Assembly (NCBI GenBank): GCA_024640085.1
Contig: JAHEFR010000017.1
Span: 1 to 64,000, forward strand
Direction of reading: 5' to 3'
DNA: 64,000 bases
Origin: Gammaproteobacteria bacterium
GTDB lineage: Bacteria > Pseudomonadota > Gammaproteobacteria > Steroidobacterales > XN24
Below the pieces are notes generated by a model that was not told the DNA's origin, did no database searches, and worked only from the letters and a program-made list of their open reading frames with translations. Below, piece after piece: positions 38,982 to 49,133 of this stretch (position 1 is its first letter; the number at the start of each line of letters is the position of its first letter). The translations under genes and the position numbers were made by a program.

Positions 38982-40912
38982 GGCATGCCGGGCCCGGCCC
39001 CCTCCTCCAGCCTGTTCAGCAGCGGCGCGAGCTTCTCTTCATACGCCTTCCAGCGCCCGATGGAAGTCCGGTAGATCGGCCGTCTCACCTGGGCGTGGCT
39101 GGCGGTGGCGGCGATCCGGCCCAGGGAGCCGTGTTCCATGCAGGCCGCGTCCCACGGCAGGCCGATAAAATCCAGCAGCCCCCGAATTGTCTGTGACGGG
39201 GCCTCGACGAGGGACTCGTAATCCAGGTCGAACATCCGGCCCGCCAGGCCGTCCCGCCTACGATCCATAAATTCTCCATAGGCGAGGATGTAGTCGGCCA
39301 GCCAGTCCAGCCGGGTGGCAAATGCCAGGGCCGGATCGATAAAGTCAGTGAAATAACACGACAGGGCAGTGTCACGCGGGTCCCGCCGGCAGTGCACGAT
39401 CCTGGCCCCCGGCAGCAGCGCACCGATCATGTCCAGGTACTGGAAGTTCAGGGGCATCTTGTCCGTCATGACGGCGCCGCCTCCCCTGATCTCCGATATC
39501 GCAGCCAGGTACCGGTCGGCAACCAGTCTCCCGGGATCTCCTCCCCCCGCGCCGGCCCCGGAATCGAAGGCCTGTACCAGGCGCCCCAGGATCGGAAGCT
39601 CCCCTGCCGCGATCACCTCGGGATGAGCGGCCAGAACCTGCTCCACAAGCGTGGTCCCGGACCGGGGTAGGCCGACGATGAACACGATACCCGCCCCGGC
39701 TTCTCCCGCCCGCGGCGTCGGCGCCAGCGATGCCAGGCGGGCCAGTGAGCGACGATGGGCCGACGGGTCAAAACGAGCCGGCGTCAGCTGGTTACCCTCC
39801 TGGTACCACTCCCAGGCGGCGACCACGTCGCCGAGTTCGTCGCAGACATCGCCGAGAGAAAAAGCGAATTGTCGCCTCAGCACGGCGTCCCCGCCCGGTG
39901 CCGGCACCGCGGCTTCGAGGCGCCGGCGGGCCTCGTCGCAGCGACCCAGCCGGCGGAGCAGGCGTCCGGCCACAAGATCGACGCCGGGGGTGACCGGCGC
40001 CCCGTCGGCATCCTGCAGGACCTCCAGCCCTGCCTGGTAATGGCCCTGCCATTCATGCCACTCGGCCATGCCCGCCAGGGCGTCTTCATTCCCGGGAGCA
40101 AGTTCGAGACTCCGCCGATAGGCCGCCCCGGCACCGGGCAGGTCACCCGCCGCCTGCCGCGCCGACCCCAGGCCCGACCAGGCGTCCGGCGATCCGGGGT
40201 CCAGCCTCACGCACCGCTCCCAGGCGGCGAGCGCCTCGACCAGCCGCCCCCGGTTCCGCTCGAGCCGGGCGAGTGCACCCAGGGCCCGAGGTGATTGCGG
40301 GTCGATCTCCAGCGCATGCACCACCGCCCTCTCGGCGGCCTCGGCGTCACCGAGCCGGAGACTGGCGCTGGCCAGGTTGGACAGGACACCGGGATCGCCG
40401 GGCCTGGCCTCCAGGCTCTTGCGGAAGGCGTCCGCGCCTGCGCCGACCTGTCCCATGCGGATCCTGACCACGCCCAGTTCGTTCCAGGCCGGGCCGTGGC
40501 CGGGTGCGGCGGTCACCGAGGCCTCCAGCGCCGCGGCGGCCTCCGCGTGCCGTCCGAGTAATCTGAAGGCCTGGCCGATAAGGAAATTGACGTCCGCCGC
40601 CATGGTCGCGTCGGTGGCGGCGCGTTTCAGACAGGCGACGGCCTCTTCCGCATGGCCCGCCTGCAGAAGCACCCGGCCCAGGGTCATTCGGGACGCCGTG
40701 TCGTCGCGCACTGACAGCGCATGCCGGGCGTGCGCGACGGCCTCGTCCAGCCTGCCGCACTGGGCCGCCGCCATGGCGGCGAGCACGCGAATTTCGGGCA
40801 CGTCCGGGGCGCCGTCCAGGCAACGCCGATATCCGCGCAGCGCCCCCTCGGCGTCCCCCGATCGGTGGCGCCGCCTGGCCTCGGCGAGCCAGTTGGCGGG
40901 GCCGTCAGTCAT
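38978..40912 (-). CDS. TPR-sulfotransferase, last gene of the five-gene minus-strand run
   Basis: A 644-residue protein with about ten TPRs (residues 5-390; for example AYRRSLELAPGNEDALAGMA) and a sulfotransferase domain from about 410. Motifs: LPRSGTTLVEQVLAAHPE, VIAAGELPILG, RRDPRDTALSCYF and VRRPIYRTSIGRW, all intact. I chose the ATG at 40912, which gives MTDGPANWLAEARRRH; the open frame extends 96 codons upstream into low-complexity Arg-rich sequence without support. The gap of 110 bases to the upstream gene is the largest in this run. Its gene end overlaps that of the plus-strand operon by four bases. Confidence 0.9.
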   Translation of the reverse strand: MTDGPANWLAEARRRHRSGDAEGALRGYRRCLDGAPDVPEIRVLAAMAAAQCGRLDEAVAHARHALSVRDDTASRMTLGRVLLQAGHAEEAVACLKRAATDATMAADVNFLIGQAFRLLGRHAEAAAALEASVTAAPGHGPAWNELGVVRIRMGQVGAGADAFRKSLEARPGDPGVLSNLASASLRLGDAEAAERAVVHALEIDPQSPRALGALARLERNRGRLVEALAAWERCVRLDPGSPDAWSGLGSARQAAGDLPGAGAAYRRSLELAPGNEDALAGMAEWHEWQGHYQAGLEVLQDADGAPVTPGVDLVAGRLLRRLGRCDEARRRLEAAVPAPGGDAVLRRQFAFSLGDVCDELGDVVAAWEWYQEGNQLTPARFDPSAHRRSLARLASLAPTPRAGEAGAGIVFIVGLPRSGTTLVEQVLAAHPEVIAAGELPILGRLVQAFDSGAGAGGGDPGRLVADRYLAAISEIRGGGAVMTDKMPLNFQYLDMIGALLPGARIVHCRRDPRDTALSCYFTDFIDPALAFATRLDWLADYILAYGEFMDRRRDGLAGRMFDLDYESLVEAPSQTIRGLLDFIGLPWDAACMEHGSLGRIAATASHAQVRRPIYRTSIGRWKAYEEKLAPLLNRLEEGAGPGMP

Positions 40913-41022
40913 GTTTGCGGACGCGGGCGCCGAACCTCGCCAGAGACCCCGAATATTGCGGGCAGCCCCGTCCCAGCGGGTGTCGAGCTTGCAGCAATGA
41001 AGCCGGCGCGACGCTGATTCCG

Positions 41023-43008
41023 TCAGAACCCGCCATGTTCGTACTCCGCGACCGGCAGTCGTCCCGAGACGTCGGACAGACCCGCCGCGTAGTGCGTCCA
41101 GGCGCCGACCTCTCTCTGGTCGAGGGGTCGCCTGATCGGGGTCGGGCCCGCGCTTGTGGCGACGCCGGTTTCGTAGAATCGGAGGCAGGCAGGGTCCCAC
41201 GGCAGTCCAAGAAACTTCAGCACCCCCGCCGTCTCCTGCTCCGGATCGGTCACCAGTGATTCGTACCGTAACAGGTAGACCGGGAGCCCACTCACCGCCT
41301 CCCAGTGCAGCATCAGTGACCGGTAACTGAGGTAGTAGCGGGCAATGTGGTCCAGGGAAAATGCGAAACTCAGGCTACGGCCGGCAAAGTTCTTGAAATA
41401 GCACCTTAGGACGAGATCCAGGGGATGGCGGACACAGTGGACTACCCTGGCTCCCGGGAACAGCATCTCGATGAGGCCGAGGTGGACGAAGTTGAAAGGC
41501 ATGGTGTCCGTGACCCTCGCCGCGTCTGTGCCGACGGCCTCCTCGAGGACGGCGAGATATCTCCCCGCCTGCGCGCCCAGCAAGTCCGTCGTCGCCCTGG
41601 CGGCGCTCCCCGGCCAGCCACCCAGGCTCTTCGCGAGATCCGAACTCACTTCGCCAAGTGCCCTGAGTTCGCCGGCGCCGCTCACTGACGCGTGGCTGCA
41701 CAGGATCTGCTCAGCCAGGGACTTGCCGCTCCTCGGCATGCCGACGATGAAGACTGGCCGCTCGGATGGGCAGCGAGACCGGGCTAACCCGCTCATTTCT
41801 TCCTTGCTGAACGCCAGCCTCAGGTCCGCCACGGCCTGTTCCATTGCGCCGATGTCGCTGTCTGCCATGCCGGCTGGCATCACCTCCCGACGGAGGCGAT
41901 TGGCCGTCTCCGCCGCTTCCCATGCCGCGGCATAGTCGCCGGATTCATCGGCGGCGGCCGCCCGGGAAAAGGCGAGCTGCACCCGCGCATCCAGCGGCAA
42001 CCCCGGTTCTGCCTCCGCTCTATCGAGCACCCGGATGGCTTGGTCCGGGCGGTGCAGGTGACGGAGGATCCTGGCGTGGATGGGGCCCAGAACGCCAGGC
42101 GCCTCGTGCGCGTGGTCCTCGACCAGGTCGAGGGCATCCTGGTAGCACCCCTGGTCGTCGAGCCAGGCCGCCAGGCCCGACAGAGCCTGGACATGATCAG
42201 GCCGGGCATCCAGTGCGCAGCGGAAATGGAACTCCGCCTGGCAGGGGTCCTCCTGGGCCAGCAACAGCTTGCCCAGGTTGGCGTGGGCGTCGGCGCATCC
42301 TGGGTCGATGGTCACCGCCTCGCGATACCTTTCCTCGGCTCCCTCGAAATCGCCGAGGAACTGGAGCGAGGCGCCCAGCCACGTATGCCCTTCGGGGCTC
42401 TCCGGTTTGAGTTCCAGGTGCCTCCTCAGAGCCCGGATCGCCTCTGCGTACTTGCCCAGGGCGTTCAGGGCGCCGCCGAGATACAGCCATGCCGCCGCCA
42501 GTCCCGGGCGCGCCGACACGACCTGCTCCAGGAGCTGACACGCCTCCCCGGTGGAACCTGCCGCCATTCTCGCAAGCGCCAGGTTGAATCGAGCTGCAAC
42601 ACTGGCGGGGTCGCTTTGCATGGCCCGGCGGAAACAGACTTCCGCGTCGTCCACCATGCCGAGATTCCCCAGGATTTCCCCGATCCGGGTCAGCAGTATC
42701 GGACCGGGGCTGGCTCGCGCGGCTTCTTCCAGCCGAACCACGGCGGCATCGCGACGGCCCTGGGCCAGATCGATCCTGGCCAGTTCGAGCAGCGACTCTG
42801 CGTGGGATGGGTCCAGCCGGAGCGATGTCTCCAGCGCCGTCCGGGCAGCGCCGAGGTCGCCGGCGGCGGCGTCGATGGCGCCGAGTACTCGCCATGGCAA
42901 GGGATCGTCTTCGCGAGTCTTCAGTATGTCCCTGCAGAGACGGCGCGCCTCGACCACCTCCCCCCGTCTCAGGGCGTCCACTGCGCGATCGACGCTCGCG
43001 TCCCGCAC
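41023..43008 (-). CDS. TPR-sulfotransferase homologue with altered PAPS motifs (first variant)
   Basis: A 661-residue protein with many TPRs (about 5-385) and a C-terminal sulfotransferase fold. The 5' loop is MPRSGKSLAEQIL with Lys429 in place of the usual Thr; the GAGELRALG motif is kept; but the 3'-phosphate motif reads VRHPLDLVLRCYF, where the conserved Ser is Arg535. The C-terminal RRPxYxxSxGRW motif is also degraded (IRRPLDQREVGAW). It may be inactive, bind a different nucleotide, or act as a targeting partner. The start is a GTG at 43008, five bases after the upstream stop with AGGGA in front; a much longer open frame to 43263 overlaps the upstream gene and is not supported. Confidence 0.87.
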   Translation of the reverse strand: MRDASVDRAVDALRRGEVVEARRLCRDILKTREDDPLPWRVLGAIDAAAGDLGAARTALETSLRLDPSHAESLLELARIDLAQGRRDAAVVRLEEAARASPGPILLTRIGEILGNLGMVDDAEVCFRRAMQSDPASVAARFNLALARMAAGSTGEACQLLEQVVSARPGLAAAWLYLGGALNALGKYAEAIRALRRHLELKPESPEGHTWLGASLQFLGDFEGAEERYREAVTIDPGCADAHANLGKLLLAQEDPCQAEFHFRCALDARPDHVQALSGLAAWLDDQGCYQDALDLVEDHAHEAPGVLGPIHARILRHLHRPDQAIRVLDRAEAEPGLPLDARVQLAFSRAAAADESGDYAAAWEAAETANRLRREVMPAGMADSDIGAMEQAVADLRLAFSKEEMSGLARSRCPSERPVFIVGMPRSGKSLAEQILCSHASVSGAGELRALGEVSSDLAKSLGGWPGSAARATTDLLGAQAGRYLAVLEEAVGTDAARVTDTMPFNFVHLGLIEMLFPGARVVHCVRHPLDLVLRCYFKNFAGRSLSFAFSLDHIARYYLSYRSLMLHWEAVSGLPVYLLRYESLVTDPEQETAGVLKFLGLPWDPACLRFYETGVATSAGPTPIRRPLDQREVGAWTHYAAGLSDVSGRLPVAEYEHGGF

Positions 43009-43013
43009 CGTCC

Positions 43014-44984
43014 CTAACCGCTGTCCCGGAGACAGGCGTCCACACGGGACTCGAAGCCGCTGCGCCGCCAGGCCTCCCAGTCGATGGCCTCTTCCAGCGA
43101 ACCTATCCAGGGCCGATAGCGGCGGAACCGCCCCATGGAGCTTTGATACATGGGGCGCCGGACCTGGGCGTGGCTGGCGGTCGCGACGACCCTGCCGGAC
43201 TCGTGGAAATGCAGGCAGGCCGGATCCCACTCCAGGTCCAGGAACGAGACCAGATCCCGGCATACGCGCTCCTGGTCGGTGACCAGTTCCTCGTAGACCA
43301 GCTCGTGCATGCGGATGGACGCATGCGCCCGCCAGTGCTCCATGACCTTCAGATAGTCGTTGTAGTACACGGCCAGGTCGCCCATGTCATAGGAGAACGG
43401 AATTCCCAGCCCGGCGAAGTTCTGGAAGTAGTTTGACAGGCAGGTGTCCAGCGGGTGCCGCACACAGTGGATCACCCGCGCGTTCGGGAAGAGGTTCTGG
43501 ATGAAGCCTATGAACAGGTGGTTCGCGGGGGTCTTGTCGGTGACCCGGAGCGCGTCCGGAGAAGCCGCGTCGAGCCGATCAAGGTAGATCCGTGCGGAGA
43601 TCCGCAAACGATCCTCGGTGGTGCTCAGCATGCTGTCCGGGAACCTGGCCCCGCTGTCCCGCCCGAGATCGACCGCAGCCTGGCCCATCTCCGTTAGCTC
43701 TCCAGCCCCGGCCACGAGGGGGTGACAGGCCAGGATCTGCTCGACCAGCGACGTGCCCGACCTCGGCATGCCGACGACGAAGACGGGCCGCTCGGTCGGT
43801 TCCTGGATTCTCGGCAGCCGGGGCCACTCGTCGACAGAGAAGACCTCCAGCAGTCGCTTCACGTCGGCCCGATATTCTTCCTGATCGAAGCGCAGAGGCT
43901 TGGCGGAGTTCCCCGCGCGGTAGGCGGCGAAGGCCTCCTCACAGCGGCCGAGGTCATCCAGCACACTGCCGAGGATGAAGTCCAGCCGCTGTTTTTCGCC
44001 CGCGCCGATCCCCTTCCTGCCGAGGAGGGTCCGCAGCAGGCTGGCAGCGTCTTTGCTGCGGTCGAGATGACGAAGGATCTGGGCGCCGGTGATGCCCAGC
44101 TCTACCGTGTCATCCGCCATCCGGGCCTCGATCAGCTCTAGTGCCTCCGCATGGAGGCCCCTGCGATCCATGTTTGTCGCCAGGCCACCCAGGGCGTCCG
44201 AGTTGCCGGGATCGATCTCGAGGGCCCGTTGGAAGCACGCCTCGGCCCGATCCATGTCTCTCAACACCTGGTACACGGTGCCGAGATTGCAGTGTGCCTC
44301 CGGGTAGTCCGGCGCAAGCTCGACCGCCCGCTCGTAGCATCTGCGGGCGGTCTTCATGTCGCCCAACATCTGCGACGAGGCGCCAAGACTGGTGTGAGCC
44401 TTGGGGCTCTCGGGATGTAACCTGGCCAGCACGCGGAAACAATCGATAGCGCCCTCGTACCGTCCGGTTGCATGGAGCAGCCCGCCGAGCGCCTCCAGGG
44501 CTTCGGCAAACTCAGGTTTGAGCCGTACCGCCATGCGGAGCGCCTGGATGGCTTCTTCCCGCTTGCCGAGGGCCCGCATCGCCAGCCCGGCATTGTAGTG
44601 GGCCTGGGCGAAGCCAGGATCGATCCGGATCGCCCGGGCGAAGGCGTCCAGCGCCTCGCCTACACGCCCGAGGTTGCCCAGGGCCTCGCCCGAACTGTTC
44701 CATGAAAGCGCCCTGCCGGGTTCGATCTCGATCACTCTGCCGAACTCGTTCAGGGCTTCACGGAACCGTCCGCGCCGGTTGAGCACGAGCCCCAGCAATT
44801 CTTTCGCCTCCACGGAATCCCCGCGGGCAGTCACTCGCCGAAACAGGTCCTCGGCCCGATCGAGGTTGCCCTCGGCCAGTTCCAGGCGACCGAGGCCGAG
44901 CACCACCGAGGGCTCGTCGGGTGACGCCTTGAGCGCCTGCTCCAGGGCCACGCGATCGTCCGGCCGGACAGGTTCAGCTGCCAT
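43014..44984 (-). CDS. TPR-sulfotransferase
   Basis: A 656-residue protein with about eleven TPRs (residues 10-400; well-conserved units such as ALDAFARAIRIDPGFAQAHY and ACFQRALEIDPGNSDALGGL) and a complete sulfotransferase domain: MPRSGTSLVEQILACHPL, VAGAGELTEMG, VRHPLDTCLSNYF, and VRRPMYQSSMGRFRRY. The ATG at 44984 has GAGGGG just upstream and overlaps the preceding gene by 11 bases; the longer frame to 45032 is rejected. It sits between the two variant paralogues. Confidence 0.9.
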   Translation of the reverse strand: MAAEPVRPDDRVALEQALKASPDEPSVVLGLGRLELAEGNLDRAEDLFRRVTARGDSVEAKELLGLVLNRRGRFREALNEFGRVIEIEPGRALSWNSSGEALGNLGRVGEALDAFARAIRIDPGFAQAHYNAGLAMRALGKREEAIQALRMAVRLKPEFAEALEALGGLLHATGRYEGAIDCFRVLARLHPESPKAHTSLGASSQMLGDMKTARRCYERAVELAPDYPEAHCNLGTVYQVLRDMDRAEACFQRALEIDPGNSDALGGLATNMDRRGLHAEALELIEARMADDTVELGITGAQILRHLDRSKDAASLLRTLLGRKGIGAGEKQRLDFILGSVLDDLGRCEEAFAAYRAGNSAKPLRFDQEEYRADVKRLLEVFSVDEWPRLPRIQEPTERPVFVVGMPRSGTSLVEQILACHPLVAGAGELTEMGQAAVDLGRDSGARFPDSMLSTTEDRLRISARIYLDRLDAASPDALRVTDKTPANHLFIGFIQNLFPNARVIHCVRHPLDTCLSNYFQNFAGLGIPFSYDMGDLAVYYNDYLKVMEHWRAHASIRMHELVYEELVTDQERVCRDLVSFLDLEWDPACLHFHESGRVVATASHAQVRRPMYQSSMGRFRRYRPWIGSLEEAIDWEAWRRSGFESRVDACLRDSG

Positions 44985-46845
44985 GTTTCCCCTCGGCCAA
45001 ACTCCGGCGGACGGCGGCGAGCCTGTCCTCATACGGTCTGCCCCGCCCGATCTCGATGTCGGTCAGGGGTCCGGACAGGACCGGCTCGGAATCGATGTCC
45101 GGCCGGCCGGGTTCGGCGTATGCCAGCAGCGACTCGTCCCACCCGAGTCCCAGGAAATCGATGATCCGCATCAGCGTGTCACGGGTCGACCTCACCAGGT
45201 CCTCGTATCGAACCTCCAGGATCTCCATCGGGATCACTCTTTCCCAGTGACTGATCACCCTCCCCATACCGGTGAGATAGGTGCCGGTTCCCTCCGGTGT
45301 CGCCACGAAATCCAGCCCGGGATCGGCAAAGCGCCGGCCGAGGCACGCCCAGGCGGTATCCAATGGGTCCCGGCGGCAGTAGATGACCCTCAGACGCGGC
45401 TCGATCAGTGCCGCCATACCGATGTGGAGGAAATTTGTCGGCTGGGTGTCCGCCACCCAGGCGGCGCCCCCGGCGTGTTTCCCGACGACCTCCCGATAGG
45501 TTCTCCGCAGGTCCCCGATATCCTCGTCCGTCAGGGCGGAAATACACTCCGGATACGGCCGGGTCCGGGTCCCGTGACGCCTGGCGATCTCGTCGCTCAA
45601 CGCGCCTAGCACGCGAAGTTCTCCCGCACCCCTGATGGCCGGATGGCAGGACAGCATCTGCTCGAGGATGCTCTTGCCGGAACGGGGCGCGCCGACGATC
45701 AGCAGGGGGCGGCGTGCCGCAGCAGTGTCCTCCGGCGCCACCCGACCGTCGAAGACGTCTGCAGCGAACGCATCGACGAGCCGCTCCACGGCCCGGGCAA
45801 AGTGCTGCTCTCCGGTCTGCGGCGGCGCCAGCCTGAGGGACTCCGCCCATGCCTCCCACGCGGCACCGTAATCTCCGAGGTCGTCGAGCAGGCGGCCCTT
45901 CAGACTCAGCAACCCTGCCGACATGCCTGGCGGCACGCCGCCGGCAGATATCCAGCCGTCTATCCGCCCGACCGCCTCCTCTGGCCTGCCCACGGCGGCC
46001 ATCACCCTGACCAGGGCGATCATGGCCTGGGGTGGACAGCCGGGACCATCGCAAAGCGGGACCAGGCGATCCAGCCCACGTTCCGGGTGTCCGGCAGCAA
46101 GGTCCAGTTCCGCGAGCGCGACGATAGCCGCTTCATGGTCCGGTGCGACCTGGAGGGCGCCCTCCAGCGTCGCTCTCGCCTCGGAGCGCCTGCCCCGCCC
46201 CTGCAGCAGTGCCCCCAGCAGGACCCTGGGATCGGGATCGTCCGGGGCAAGTCGGATCGCTTCCGTCAGGGCCGCCTCCGCGCCTGGCGGGTCGTTGGCC
46301 GCCATCAGGGCACGACCGAGGGCCAGCCAGGTCGCGGAACGGGAGGGCTCCCGGTCCAGCACGAACCTGAACTGCTCGGCCGCAGCATCGGGCGAGTCGG
46401 TCCGTAGCAGCAGCAGGCCCAGATTGTGTCTGCTCTGAAGATGCCCGGGCCACCGCTGGACAAAGTCGGACAGCGACTGGCGGGCATCGATCAGCCGTCC
46501 GCAGCGTTGCAGGGCCACGGTGTAATGAAGCCTGGGCTCCGGCTGTCCTGGCGCCAGCGCGACCGCCGTGGCGAGGGCCTCGCAGGCCTCGGCCGGGCGA
46601 TCCTGCATCAACAGACTGGTTCCCAGGCCCCCGTGGGCGGGGCCGTGTCCCGGTGCCGAACGGATCGCGCGCCGGTAGATCTCCTCCGCGGCCTCGTGAT
46701 TGCCGCCCTGGCCCTCCAGGGCACCGAGCAGACACAGGGCCTCGGCGTCCTCCGGACAACGATCCAGGTGTTCCTGGTAATAGCGCTTCGCCCCGACCAG
46801 GTCCCCGCGACGGTGCCTGTCCATCGCTTCGCTGATGGCGTTCAT
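44974..46845 (-). CDS. TPR-sulfotransferase homologue with altered PAPS motifs (second variant)
   Basis: A 623-residue protein with TPRs in about 5-345 and a sulfotransferase-like C-terminal domain. The 5' loop is APRSGKSILEQML with Lys391 where paralogues have Thr; IRGAGELRVLG is intact; the 3' motif is RRDPLDTAWACLG with Ala500 replacing the conserved Ser; and the C-terminus (SGPLTDIEIGRGRPY) lacks the RRPxY core. The same set of changes occurs in the gene at 41023. Start ATG at 46845 (GCGGGA upstream), 13 bases after the preceding stop. Confidence 0.87.
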   Translation of the reverse strand: MNAISEAMDRHRRGDLVGAKRYYQEHLDRCPEDAEALCLLGALEGQGGNHEAAEEIYRRAIRSAPGHGPAHGGLGTSLLMQDRPAEACEALATAVALAPGQPEPRLHYTVALQRCGRLIDARQSLSDFVQRWPGHLQSRHNLGLLLLRTDSPDAAAEQFRFVLDREPSRSATWLALGRALMAANDPPGAEAALTEAIRLAPDDPDPRVLLGALLQGRGRRSEARATLEGALQVAPDHEAAIVALAELDLAAGHPERGLDRLVPLCDGPGCPPQAMIALVRVMAAVGRPEEAVGRIDGWISAGGVPPGMSAGLLSLKGRLLDDLGDYGAAWEAWAESLRLAPPQTGEQHFARAVERLVDAFAADVFDGRVAPEDTAAARRPLLIVGAPRSGKSILEQMLSCHPAIRGAGELRVLGALSDEIARRHGTRTRPYPECISALTDEDIGDLRRTYREVVGKHAGGAAWVADTQPTNFLHIGMAALIEPRLRVIYCRRDPLDTAWACLGRRFADPGLDFVATPEGTGTYLTGMGRVISHWERVIPMEILEVRYEDLVRSTRDTLMRIIDFLGLGWDESLLAYAEPGRPDIDSEPVLSGPLTDIEIGRGRPYEDRLAAVRRSLAEGKHGS

Positions 46846-46858
46846 CTCGACATCCCGC

Positions 46859-48730
46859 TCAACCCTCAATGAATCCCCCGGCCCGGAGGGAATCCACCAG
46901 TGGTCCGAGGTGCTCCCGATAGCGGTCCGAGCGGCCGATGGATGAGGTATACAGCGGCCGCCTGACCTGGGCGTGGCTGGCGGTCCGTACAATCCGCGGG
47001 TTCTCGTAAAACCGCAAACAGTCCTCCTCCCAATCGAGCCCGATGAATTCGACCAGGCGTCTGCTCTCTCCTTCCAGGTCCTCGACGATGTCCTCGTATG
47101 CCACGGACGTCATCCTGAGCCCGCTCACCGCCTGCCAGTGGTCCATCAGCCGCCGGTACTGGCCGTAGTAATGACCGATATCAGCCAGATCGTAGGAGAA
47201 CGGCGGGCCGGCGGTGCCAAAACTCTGCTGGTAGCAGGACATCCCTGTGTCTACCGGATCACGGAGGCAATGGATAACGCGGGCCTTCGGGAACATCAGC
47301 TCGATCAACCCCAGGTGCTCGAAGTTCTGCCACATCTTGTCTGTGACCCGGGCCACCTTGAGCCTGCTGCCGCCGAGTCGCGAAAGGTACGGGCCTGAGC
47401 TTTCCCGCAGCTTGCGGATATCCAGGTCGAGGACGCATTCCGGATACGGGACGTTGTCGTCGTTGGACCCCAGCCGGATGGCGAGCAACCCGATGTCCCG
47501 CAGTTCCCCCGCCCCATGGATCCTGGAATGGGTCGCCAGGATCTGCTCCACCAGGGAGGTACCGGATCGTGGCATGCCGACGATGAAGACCGGTGTCTCC
47601 GTCTCGCGCCCCGAGCGCGGCAGGGAGACCAGGCGCTCCGCGCTGAAGGTGTCCATCAGCCGGCCCACATCACGCTCGCGGCCCTCCCTCGAGTATCGGG
47701 CGCCCCTGAGCCGGTTGGCCTTGCTGTATGCAACAAAGGCCCGCTCGTACTCGCCCATGTCGTCCAGCAGATCGCCCAGGGTGAACATGACTGCCGTGCG
47801 CTCGATGTCGTTCAGCCCGTCCGCCGTCGCCAGAGGCGCGAGATGGCGCAGCGCTTCCCGTCCCCTCTCCATCCGGCGCAGGAGATTGGCGTAGGCCACA
47901 TGCATATTGGGCGTCGCCGTGCCCCGCTTCAGGTGAGACGCGAGCACGCTGACTCCCTGATCATAGCGCTCCGTGATCTCCAGCACCCCCGCCAGTCCGG
48001 CCAGCGACGGGCTGTGATCCGCCTTGATCTGGAGAGCGGTTTCGAAGCCCGAAATCGCCCCTTCTAGATCGCCCATGGCCTGCAGGGCTGACGCCAGATT
48101 GCTGTAGGCGTCGGGATCCGTGACCCCCGCGGCGATCACCTGCCGGTAGGTGTAGACTGCCTCGTCGAAACGTCCCACCTGGTGATACGCCAGACCCAGG
48201 TTGTACCGCCCGGCGACGTTGACCATGTCCTCCTTGAGTCCCCTTTCCAGCAACCTGATGGCCGCTTCCGGCTTGTCCTGCTCGAACACGGCTGCGCCGA
48301 GGTTCAGGTTGGCGGCGCTGTGTTCCGGATCACGGGCCAGGGCCTTGCGGAAGCACTGCTCCGCCGCGTCCTCGTAGCCGGTACGGCGCAGCACGTGCCC
48401 GAGATTGTTGTAGGCGTCGGCGAACGTGGGGTCGAGTTCGAGGGCGCGCCGGAAATCCGCCTCGGCCTCGGTCAGCTGGCCGCGATTATTCCTGAGGCGC
48501 CCGCGCTGGTTGAGGATCTTCGGGTCCTCCGGGTCCAGCGCGATGGCAGCATTGATGTACTCCTCCGCCTCCTCCAGCCGGCGCTCCCGGAGCCTGATCT
48601 CCGCCATCAGGCGCAGGGCACGGACGTGATCCGGCCGCTGTGCCAGCACTGTATGACAGATCGACTCGGCTTCCTGAACCCGGCGATCGTCGATGAAGCG
48701 CTCGGCCTTCTGAAGATCCATCTGGAACAT
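46859..48730 (-). CDS. TPR-sulfotransferase, first gene of the five-gene minus-strand run
   Basis: A 623-residue protein. TPRs span about 5-330 (AEEYINAAIALDPEDPKIL, AEADFRRALELDPTFADAYN). The sulfotransferase domain has MPRSGTSLVEQILATHSR, IHGAGELRDIG, VTDKMWQNFEHLGL, LRDPVDTGMSCYQ and VRRPLYTSSIGRS. It is the closest match here to the protein at 27542, which shares the TDKMWQNFEFLGF-like stretch and GTSLVEQ loop, suggesting a recent relationship. GGGAGG eight bases before the ATG at 48730 is the best ribosome site in the run, fitting its place as the promoter-proximal gene. Confidence 0.92.
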   Translation of the reverse strand: MFQMDLQKAERFIDDRRVQEAESICHTVLAQRPDHVRALRLMAEIRLRERRLEEAEEYINAAIALDPEDPKILNQRGRLRNNRGQLTEAEADFRRALELDPTFADAYNNLGHVLRRTGYEDAAEQCFRKALARDPEHSAANLNLGAAVFEQDKPEAAIRLLERGLKEDMVNVAGRYNLGLAYHQVGRFDEAVYTYRQVIAAGVTDPDAYSNLASALQAMGDLEGAISGFETALQIKADHSPSLAGLAGVLEITERYDQGVSVLASHLKRGTATPNMHVAYANLLRRMERGREALRHLAPLATADGLNDIERTAVMFTLGDLLDDMGEYERAFVAYSKANRLRGARYSREGRERDVGRLMDTFSAERLVSLPRSGRETETPVFIVGMPRSGTSLVEQILATHSRIHGAGELRDIGLLAIRLGSNDDNVPYPECVLDLDIRKLRESSGPYLSRLGGSRLKVARVTDKMWQNFEHLGLIELMFPKARVIHCLRDPVDTGMSCYQQSFGTAGPPFSYDLADIGHYYGQYRRLMDHWQAVSGLRMTSVAYEDIVEDLEGESRRLVEFIGLDWEEDCLRFYENPRIVRTASHAQVRRPLYTSSIGRSDRYREHLGPLVDSLRAGGFIEG

Positions 48731-49133
48731 CTGAATTCCTCCCGCAGATGATTATCGGCCGGCGACCGCCCCGGGGCCAATGCCCGGAACCGGCCCACCG
48801 GCGATTGCCGGGTCCACGGGCCCACGACGATCGTATGAGTGCTGCATCGGACCTGCGCCATCAGCAGGACCGATCGGCGAACTGGCTACCTGAGGGCGAC
48901 AGGGAACCAGGCGCCATGCGGCTGGCGAAACAGACTTCTCTCTCCCGTTCGCCGGCGTTGCCGAGGGCGGCGGGATGGCCCCGGTGGCACGGCCGGTCGG
49001 GCGACGGCGCGAGGATTTGACGACCTGACCGCGAGCGGTAGGCATGCTGGCCATGAGGGATCAGTGCGGATAAAAAGGACCGGACGAGGATACCACGGCG
49101 CACAGCGGCCCCTGTGCTAATCTCCGCCCCGTC
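48731..49133. other. Divergent intergenic region, no gene seen
   Basis: About 400 bases between the first gene of the minus-strand sulfotransferase run and the plus-strand sulfotransferase-like gene. Short open frames on both strands lack ribosome sites. A TGC-TAATCT extended -10 (49115-49123) is so close to the ATG at 49134 that the plus-strand transcript could be leaderless. I see no clear minus-strand promoter. Confidence 0.35.

Noticed and set aside
48731-49133. Possible small genes between the divergent sulfotransferase operons
   Set aside because: Short frames on both strands lack ribosome sites and hydrophobic or motif signals.
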